A model generated the notes under the pieces. That model saw nothing but the letters and a program-made list of their open reading frames with translations. It was not told where the DNA came from and ran no database searches. 16,723 nucleotides of DNA from Betaproteobacteria bacterium (lineage in GTDB: Bacteria; Pseudomonadota; Gammaproteobacteria; Burkholderiales; SG8-41): positions 1-16,723 of the forward strand of contig JACOVL010000035.1 in assembly GCA_016177355.1 (NCBI GenBank). The letters run 5' to 3'. A program made the translations under genes and the position numbers. This document shows, piece after piece, positions 12,395 through 16,723 of this stretch (positions are counted from its first letter, which is position 1; every line of letters begins with the position of its first letter).

Positions 12395-12415
12395 GTCCCG
12401 GACCGTGCCGCAGCC

Positions 12416-12424
12416 ATTCTACCA
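12416..12424 (-). promoter_or_regulatory. Extended -10 element for smpB
   Basis: On the minus strand TGGTAGAAT combines a TG motif with a five-of-six -10 hexamer (TAGAAT, 12416-12421) and would start transcription about 15 nt before the smpB ATG. No good -35 is seen, which fits an extended -10 promoter. No equally clear promoter is visible for the divergent ratA. Confidence 0.5.
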
Positions 12425-12445
12425 GCGGCGCGGAGCGTGGCCTGA

Positions 12446-12886
12446 ATGGCCGAAGTCGACCGCTCGGTACTGGTCGGGTTCACGCCCGCGCAGATGTTCG
12501 ACCTGGTGGAAGGGGTGGAGCGCTATCCCGAATTCCTGCCCTGGTGCGGAGGCGCGACGGTGAGCCATCGTGACGCGGAGACAACGCGCGCCACCCTGCT
12601 GATCCATTTTCGCGGCATCCGGCAAAGTTTTACCACGGAAAACAGGAAGCAGGCTCCCCACGGGATGATCATGCGGCTCGTGGCAGGGCCGTTCAGCAGG
12701 CTGGATGGCAGCTGGCGCTTCACCGGGCTTGCCGGCCGCGGCTGCAAGGTGGAGCTCAATCTGCGCTACGAGTTCTCGAGCCGGCTGCTGGAGAAGGTGA
12801 TCGGCCCGGTGTTCGGCCATATCGCCGGCACGCTGCTGGACGCGTTCGTGAAGCGCGCCGGGCAGATCTATGGCGCAAAACAGTGA
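12446..12886 (+). CDS. ratA: RatA/Coq10-family START-domain protein
   Basis: A 146-residue single-domain SRPBCC/START protein. The pattern VDRSVLVGFTPAQMFDLVEGVERYPEFLPWC, then a core of beta strands ending in GSWRF and CKVELNLRYEFSS, then a C-terminal helix LLDAFVKRAGQIYG, is that of the RatA/Coq10 family. E. coli RatA was described as a toxin that blocks 70S formation; mitochondrial Coq10 relatives bind ubiquinone, so a lipid/quinone role is equally possible here. The neighbourhood (divergent smpB, overlapping rnfH) is the conserved one. rnfH starts 17 bp before its stop, indicating translational coupling. Confidence 0.9.
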   Translation: MAEVDRSVLVGFTPAQMFDLVEGVERYPEFLPWCGGATVSHRDAETTRATLLIHFRGIRQSFTTENRKQAPHGMIMRLVAGPFSRLDGSWRFTGLAGRGCKVELNLRYEFSSRLLEKVIGPVFGHIAGTLLDAFVKRAGQIYGAKQ

Positions 12887-13187
12887 TGGGTGGCCGGTGA
12901 CCGGCGACCGGAACCCGCAGATCCAAGTCGAGGTTGTTTATGCCCTGCGCGAAAAGCAGTTGCTGATTGTGCTGAATGTGGAGGAGGGCACGACCGTCAG
13001 GCAGGCGATCGAACGCTCCGGCATCGTGCAGCGTATGCCGGGAATCGGTCTGGCGAGCGTGGGGCTGTTCGGCAGGGCGGTGCCGCTGGACACGCTGCTC
13101 AAGGACGGGGACCGCGTGGAAATCTACCGGCCGCTGATCGCCGATCCCAAGCAGGCGCGGCGCGACCGCGCCGGGCGCCGCCGCTGA
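12870..13187 (+). CDS. rnfH: RnfH/RatB family protein
   Basis: A 105-residue beta-grasp (ubiquitin-like) protein of the RnfH family, whose biochemical role is not settled. The family core starts at IQVEVVYALREKQLLIVLNVEEGTTVRQAIERSGI and continues with GIGLASVGLFGRAVPLDTLLKDGDRVEIYRPLIADPKQARR. The first 17 residues (MAQNSDGWPVTGDRNPQ) are not family-like, and part of them is encoded by a tandem heptamer tract (12894-12914). The ATG at 12870 overlaps ratA. A GTG at 12897 is an alternative start that would remove nine residues. Its stop lies six bases from the converging DUF4124 gene stop. Confidence 0.9.
   Translation: MAQNSDGWPVTGDRNPQIQVEVVYALREKQLLIVLNVEEGTTVRQAIERSGIVQRMPGIGLASVGLFGRAVPLDTLLKDGDRVEIYRPLIADPKQARRDRAGRRR
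12894..12914. repeat. Tandem CCGG-heptamer tract after ratA
   Basis: Three consecutive heptamers beginning CCGG: CCGGTGA, CCGGCGA and a diverged third. They begin seven bases after the ratA stop codon and within the unusual N-terminal extension of rnfH. Only one arm is present; no complementary arm was found nearby. With three units in GC-rich DNA, chance is possible. Confidence 0.5.
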
Positions 13188-13193
13188 CGCACG

Positions 13194-13637
13194 CTATTTG
13201 CAATTCTGGTCGATGATGCGCTGCGCCTTGGCGATCTCGGCCGGCCGGTCGGCGTCCTCAAGGTAGACGCGCTCGTTGGTCTTGGGGTCTATCTTCGAGA
13301 TCCGGTTGCCGCCCTGCACGCTCTTGAGATAAATCTGTGCTTGTTCGCAATTCTGGCGTTTCTGCTCGGCTTCGGCGGATTTCTCCTCTTCCTTCTTGGC
13401 CGCTTCGCCTTTTTCGGCCTGGCGCTTCTTGAAGTCCGCCTCGCGCTCCGCCAGGGATTTCGGGGCGGCCGCGGGAGCGGACGAGGGGACGTTCTTGATG
13501 CCGGTCTGCATTTCCTTCGCGCCGGGCGGGCACGAGCTGGCGTATTCCACCTTGCCGTCCTTGCCGACGCATTTCAGCAGCTGGCCGTGCGCCGCGAGCG
13601 GCGCCAGCATCACGAGCAAGCCGAGAATGATCTTCAT
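13194..13637 (-). CDS. Secreted DUF4124 domain protein
   Basis: A 147-residue protein of unknown function. Residues 1-19 (MKIILGLLVMLAPLAAHGQ) form a signal peptide with a likely cut after AHG, so it is probably periplasmic. Residues 20-50 carry the DUF4124 pattern: LLKCVGKDGKVEYASSCPPG, with two cysteines that could form a disulfide. Residues about 60-95 are a charged Lys/Glu/Ala-rich probable coiled coil. The C-terminus has a second cysteine pair (NCEQ, QNCK) around a conserved-looking YLKSVQGG block. A strong AGGAGG lies nine bases before ATG. It is divergent from guaB and convergent with rnfH. Known relatives are common in betaproteobacteria, but no activity is established. Confidence 0.85.
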   Translation of the reverse strand: MKIILGLLVMLAPLAAHGQLLKCVGKDGKVEYASSCPPGAKEMQTGIKNVPSSAPAAAPKSLAEREADFKKRQAEKGEAAKKEEEKSAEAEQKRQNCEQAQIYLKSVQGGNRISKIDPKTNERVYLEDADRPAEIAKAQRIIDQNCK

Positions 13638-13683
13638 TCGAACGCGCCTCCTGCGCGGTAAAACCGCTACGCGAATTCAGCCC

Positions 13684-13712
13684 ACCATAGCGATTTTATC
13701 CAGCTACGTCAA
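13684..13712 (-). promoter_or_regulatory. Candidate promoter of the DUF4124 gene
   Basis: On the minus strand TTGACG (13707-13712), a 17-bp spacer and TATGGT (13684-13689). An alternative -10, TAAAAT, lies a few bases upstream but fits a -35 less well. Between promoter and gene lies a small hairpin GCGGT-AAA-ACCGC (13655-13667). Confidence 0.45.
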
Positions 13713-13734
13713 TCAATTAACGCACCGATCCCGG

Positions 13735-13762
13735 TTGCGGTTGACGGCGACCGGCGTATAAT
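13735..13762 (+). promoter_or_regulatory. Sigma70-type promoter of guaB-guaA
   Basis: TTGCGG (13735-13740), a 16-bp spacer and a perfect TATAAT (13757-13762), predicting a start near 13769 and a leader of about 19 nt. It shows that an ATG at 13761 cannot be the guaB start. No PurR-like palindrome was recognised. Confidence 0.75.
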
Positions 13763-13787
13763 GCGTTTTTTGCGAAGGGTCAAAAAC

Positions 13788-15251
13788 ATGCGTGTGGTGC
13801 AGAAAGCCCTCACCTTCGACGATGTCCTGCTGATCCCCGCCCACTCCAACGTCCTCCCGCGCGAAGCCAGTCTCACGAGCAAGCTCACCCGCGGCATCAC
13901 CCTCAACATTCCTATCGCATCGGCCGCGATGGACACCGTCACCGAGGCGCGGCTCGCCATCGCCATCGCCCAGGAGGGCGGCATCGGCATCGTCCACAAG
14001 AACATGTCGCCCAAGGCGCAGGCGGCGGAGGTGATCAAGGTCAAGCGCTTCGAGAGCGGCATCGTCAAGGACCCGATCACGATTCAGCCCGGCATGAAGG
14101 TGCGCGAAGTGCTCAACCTCACGCAGCAGCACAGGATCTCCGGCCTGCCGGTGCTCGACACGGCGGGGCGCGTGGTGGGCATCGTCACCAACCGCGACCT
14201 GCGGTTCGAGACCAAGCTCGACCAGCCGGTCAGGAACATCATGACCCCGCGCGAGCGGCTGGTGACGGTGCGCGAGGGCGCCAGCCGCGAGGAGGCGATG
14301 GCCCTCATGCACAAGCACCGCCTGGAGCGCGTGCTGGTGGTGAACAAGAACTTCGAGCTGCGGGGGCTGGTCACGGTCAAGGACATCCTCAAGTCCACGC
14401 AATATCCGAATGCGTGCAAGGACCAGCTCGGCCGGCTGCGGGTGGGCGGCGCCATCGGCGTGGGCGAGGGCACCGACGAGCGGGCGGAGGCGCTGGTCGA
14501 GGCCGGGGCGGACGTGATCGTGGTGGACACCGCGCACGGCCACTCGAAGAACGTGCTCGACCGCGTCAAGTGGGTCAAGCGCAGGTTCCCGAAGACCCAG
14601 GTCATCGGCGGCAATATCGCCACCACCGCCGCCGCCAAGGCGCTGGTGGACCACGGCGCGGACGGCGTGAAGGTCGGCATCGGGCCGGGGTCCATCTGCA
14701 CGACCCGCATCGTCGCCGGCGTCGGCGTGCCGCAGATCAGCGCCATCGTCAGCGTGGCGAAGGCGCTTGCCAGGACCGACGTGCCGCTGATCGCCGATGG
14801 CGGCATCCGCTATTCCGGCGACATCGCCAAGGCGATCGCCGCCGGGGCCAACGCGGTCATGATCGGGGGGCTTTTCGCCGGCACCGAGGAGTCGCCGGGC
14901 GAAACCGAGCTCTACCAGGGCCGCTCCTACAAGTCCTATCGCGGGATGGGCTCGCTCTCCGCCATGCAGCAAGGCGCGGCGGACCGCTATTTCCAGGACG
15001 AGGAGCCCGACACCGACAAGCTGGTGCCGGAAGGCGTGGAAGGCCGGGTCCCGTACAAGGGGCAGCTCGGACCGCTGGTGCAGCAGCTCATGGGGGGGCT
15101 GCGCTCCAGCATGGGCTACCTCGGCTGCAACACCATGGACGAGGTGCGCAACAAGGCCGAATTCGTTGAAATCACCCACGCCGGCATCCGCGAATCGCAC
15201 GTGCACGACGTGCAGATCACCAAGGAAGCGCCCAACTACAGGGTCGAATAG
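13788..15251 (+). CDS. guaB: IMP dehydrogenase
   Basis: A 487-residue enzyme oxidising IMP to XMP with NAD, the committed step of GMP synthesis. The N-terminus MRVVQKALTFDDVLLIPAHS is canonical. Two CBS domains (about 92-205) are inserted in the TIM barrel (PITIQPGMKVREVL and IMTPRERLVTVREGA). The active-site loop GPGSICTTRIVAG places the catalytic cysteine at Cys304. IADGGIRYSGDIAKAIAAGA, the GMGSLSAM flap and the EGRVPYKG segment follow. ATG at 13788 is chosen because AAGGG lies eight bases upstream and the earlier in-frame ATG falls inside the -10 box. Its stop is two bases before the guaA start. Confidence 0.98.
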   Translation: MRVVQKALTFDDVLLIPAHSNVLPREASLTSKLTRGITLNIPIASAAMDTVTEARLAIAIAQEGGIGIVHKNMSPKAQAAEVIKVKRFESGIVKDPITIQPGMKVREVLNLTQQHRISGLPVLDTAGRVVGIVTNRDLRFETKLDQPVRNIMTPRERLVTVREGASREEAMALMHKHRLERVLVVNKNFELRGLVTVKDILKSTQYPNACKDQLGRLRVGGAIGVGEGTDERAEALVEAGADVIVVDTAHGHSKNVLDRVKWVKRRFPKTQVIGGNIATTAAAKALVDHGADGVKVGIGPGSICTTRIVAGVGVPQISAIVSVAKALARTDVPLIADGGIRYSGDIAKAIAAGANAVMIGGLFAGTEESPGETELYQGRSYKSYRGMGSLSAMQQGAADRYFQDEEPDTDKLVPEGVEGRVPYKGQLGPLVQQLMGGLRSSMGYLGCNTMDEVRNKAEFVEITHAGIRESHVHDVQITKEAPNYRVE

Positions 15252-15253
15252 GG

Positions 15254-16723
15254 TTGCGGCACGAGAAGATCCTCATCCTCGATTTCGGCGCGCAATACAC
15301 GCAGTTGATCGCGCGCCGCGTGCGCGAGGCGAAAGTCTACTGCGAGATCCATTCCTGCGACGTTTCCGACGCCTTCGTGCGAAATTTCGGCGCCGGGGGC
15401 ATCATCCTTTCCGGCAGCCACCTGTCGGCCTACGCGGAGGCGACCGAAAAGGCGCCGCGGGCGGTGTTCGAGCTGGGCGCGCCGGTGCTCGGCATCTGCT
15501 ACGGCATGCAGACCATGGCGCAGCAGCTCGGCGGCAGGGTCGAGGCCGGCGGGGTGCGCGAGTTCGGCTACGCGGAAGTGCGCGCGCGCGGCCACTCGAA
15601 GCTGCTGGACGGCATCGAGGACTTCCGCACGCCGGAGGGCCACGGCGTGCTGAAGGTGTGGATGAGCCACGGCGACAAGGTGACGGAGATGCCGCCGGGC
15701 TTCCAGTTGATGGCGTCCACTGACGCCTGCCCCATCGCCGGGATGGCGGACGACAGCCGCGGGTTCTACGGCGTGCAGTTCCACCCCGAGGTGACGCATA
15801 CCCTGCAGGGAAGAGCGATACTCGAGCGCTTCGTGCTCGGCGTGTGCGGCCTTTCCGGCGACTGGAACATGCCGGATTACATCGGGGAAGCCGTAAGCCG
15901 CATCCGCTCGGAAGTGGGGCGGGACGAGGTCGTGCTGGGCCTGTCGGGTGGAGTGGATTCCTCGGTTGCGGCGGCGCTGATACAGCGGGCGATCGGCAAG
16001 CAGCTGACCTGCATATTCGTGGACCACGGACTGCTGCGGCAGAACGAGGCGGAGCAGGTGATGCAGGCCATCGCCGGCACCCCCGGCGCGAGCGTGAGGT
16101 ACGTGGACGCGCGCGAGCAGTTCTTCAAGCACCTCGAGGGCGTCACCGACCCCGAGGAGAAGCGCAGGATCATCGGCCGCGAGTTCGTCGAGGTATTCCA
16201 GCGCGAGGCCGCCATGCTGCCCAGGGCCGGGTGGCTGGCCCAGGGCACGATCTATCCCGACGTGATCGAATCCGCCGGGGCGAAGACGAAGAAGGCGCAC
16301 ACCATCAAGTCGCACCACAACGTCGGCGGCCTGCCCGACGCGTTGCACCTGAAGCTGCTCGAGCCGCTGCGCGAGTTGTTCAAGGACGAGGTGCGCGAAC
16401 TGGGACTGGCGCTCGGCCTGCCGCGCGACCTCGTGTTCCGGCACCCGTTCCCGGGACCCGGGCTGGGCGTGCGCATACTGGGCGAAGTGAAGGCGGAATA
16501 CGCCGACCTGCTGCGGCGCGCCGACGCGATTTTCATGGACGAGCTGCGCGCCGCCGGCTGGTACGACAAGACCGCGCAGGCGTTCGCCGTGTTCCTGCCG
16601 GTGAAGTCGGTCGGGGTGATGGGCGACGGCAGGACTTACGAATACGTGGTCGCGCTGCGCGCGGTGCAGACCCAGGACTTCATGACCGCGCAATGGGCGG
16701 AGCTGCCCCACGCCCTGCTGTCG
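15254..16723 (+). CDS. guaA: GMP synthase, glutamine-hydrolysing (3' truncated by window)
   Basis: 490 codons are present and the frame runs off the window; full-length enzymes are about 515-525 residues, so roughly 30 residues are missing. It aminates XMP to GMP using glutamine and ATP. The class I amidotransferase domain starts HEKILILDFGAQYTQLIARRV; its triad is Cys82 (GICYGMQ), His177 and Glu179 (FHPEVTH). The ATP-pyrophosphatase P-loop SGGVDSS starts at residue 231, and the dimerisation segment HPFPGPGLGVRILGE is present. TTG at 15254 is the only start giving the expected short N-terminus; AGGG ten bases upstream lies within the end of guaB. No ATG precedes it in frame. It is cotranscribed with guaB, forming the complete IMP-to-GMP branch. 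Confidence 0.96.
   Translation, partial: MRHEKILILDFGAQYTQLIARRVREAKVYCEIHSCDVSDAFVRNFGAGGIILSGSHLSAYAEATEKAPRAVFELGAPVLGICYGMQTMAQQLGGRVEAGGVREFGYAEVRARGHSKLLDGIEDFRTPEGHGVLKVWMSHGDKVTEMPPGFQLMASTDACPIAGMADDSRGFYGVQFHPEVTHTLQGRAILERFVLGVCGLSGDWNMPDYIGEAVSRIRSEVGRDEVVLGLSGGVDSSVAAALIQRAIGKQLTCIFVDHGLLRQNEAEQVMQAIAGTPGASVRYVDAREQFFKHLEGVTDPEEKRRIIGREFVEVFQREAAMLPRAGWLAQGTIYPDVIESAGAKTKKAHTIKSHHNVGGLPDALHLKLLEPLRELFKDEVRELGLALGLPRDLVFRHPFPGPGLGVRILGEVKAEYADLLRRADAIFMDELRAAGWYDKTAQAFAVFLPVKSVGVMGDGRTYEYVVALRAVQTQDFMTAQWAELPHALLS

Noticed and set aside
15236..16711. Long open frames on the minus strand opposite guaA, and likewise opposite guaB, pnp and infB
   Set aside because: Each mirrors a strongly conserved plus-strand enzyme with intact active-site motifs; composition and lack of start signals mark them as shadows.
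1..16723. CRISPR array, insertion sequence, prophage or secondary-metabolite genes
   Set aside because: No regularly spaced long repeats, transposase, phage structural genes or biosynthetic cluster were found on either strand.

Overview
This is a high-GC chromosomal segment of a proteobacterium, most likely a betaproteobacterium (Burkholderiales/Nitrosomonadales-like). The support is gene order and protein signatures: rimP-nusA-infB-rbfA-truB-rpsO-pnp, then smpB facing ratA-rnfH, a DUF4124 gene, and guaB-guaA. GuaA carries the SGSH-type loop I associate with betaproteobacteria. A species cannot be named from the window alone.

Layout. Bases 1-515 are the end of an rRNA operon: the 3' end of 23S rRNA, a spacer with a striking 7-nt-periodic inverted repeat, 5S rRNA and an intrinsic terminator. 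Bases 520-2584 form a small accessory pocket on the minus strand: a remnant of a Y-family polymerase 3' end, a PIN-toxin/AbrB-antitoxin pair, and an intact Y-family DNA polymerase. The toxin-antitoxin pair is bracketed by two 41-bp imperfect direct repeats derived from the polymerase gene end. Bases 2607-11112 are the conserved translation/RNA superoperon: a promoter, an attenuator-like leader, rimP, nusA, infB, a second 7-nt-periodic palindrome, rbfA, truB, an internal promoter, rpsO, a terminator and pnp. These genes serve 30S maturation (RimP, RbfA), transcription elongation (NusA), initiation (IF2), tRNA modification (TruB), ribosomal protein S15 and mRNA decay (PNPase).

Bases 11134-11947 hold dksA (minus) and a divergent promoter driving tRNA-Arg(UCU) and tRNA-His(GUG). 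Bases 11948-13187 hold smpB (minus) facing away from ratA-rnfH. Bases 13194-16723 hold a secreted DUF4124 protein gene (minus), then guaB and guaA, the two-step IMP-to-GMP branch; guaA is cut by the window end about 30 codons before its expected stop.

The most unusual signal is a recurring architecture: degenerate heptamers in tandem that begin 5-7 nt after a gene end (23S, infB, ratA). Twice they form inverted repeats with 32-nt arms, and the sequence word differs at each site. The second observation is the duplicated polymerase 3' end around the toxin-antitoxin pair. The third is a rimP leader with a terminator hairpin that lies inside a 17-codon ORF overlapping the rimP start. No CRISPR array, prophage or insertion sequence was seen.
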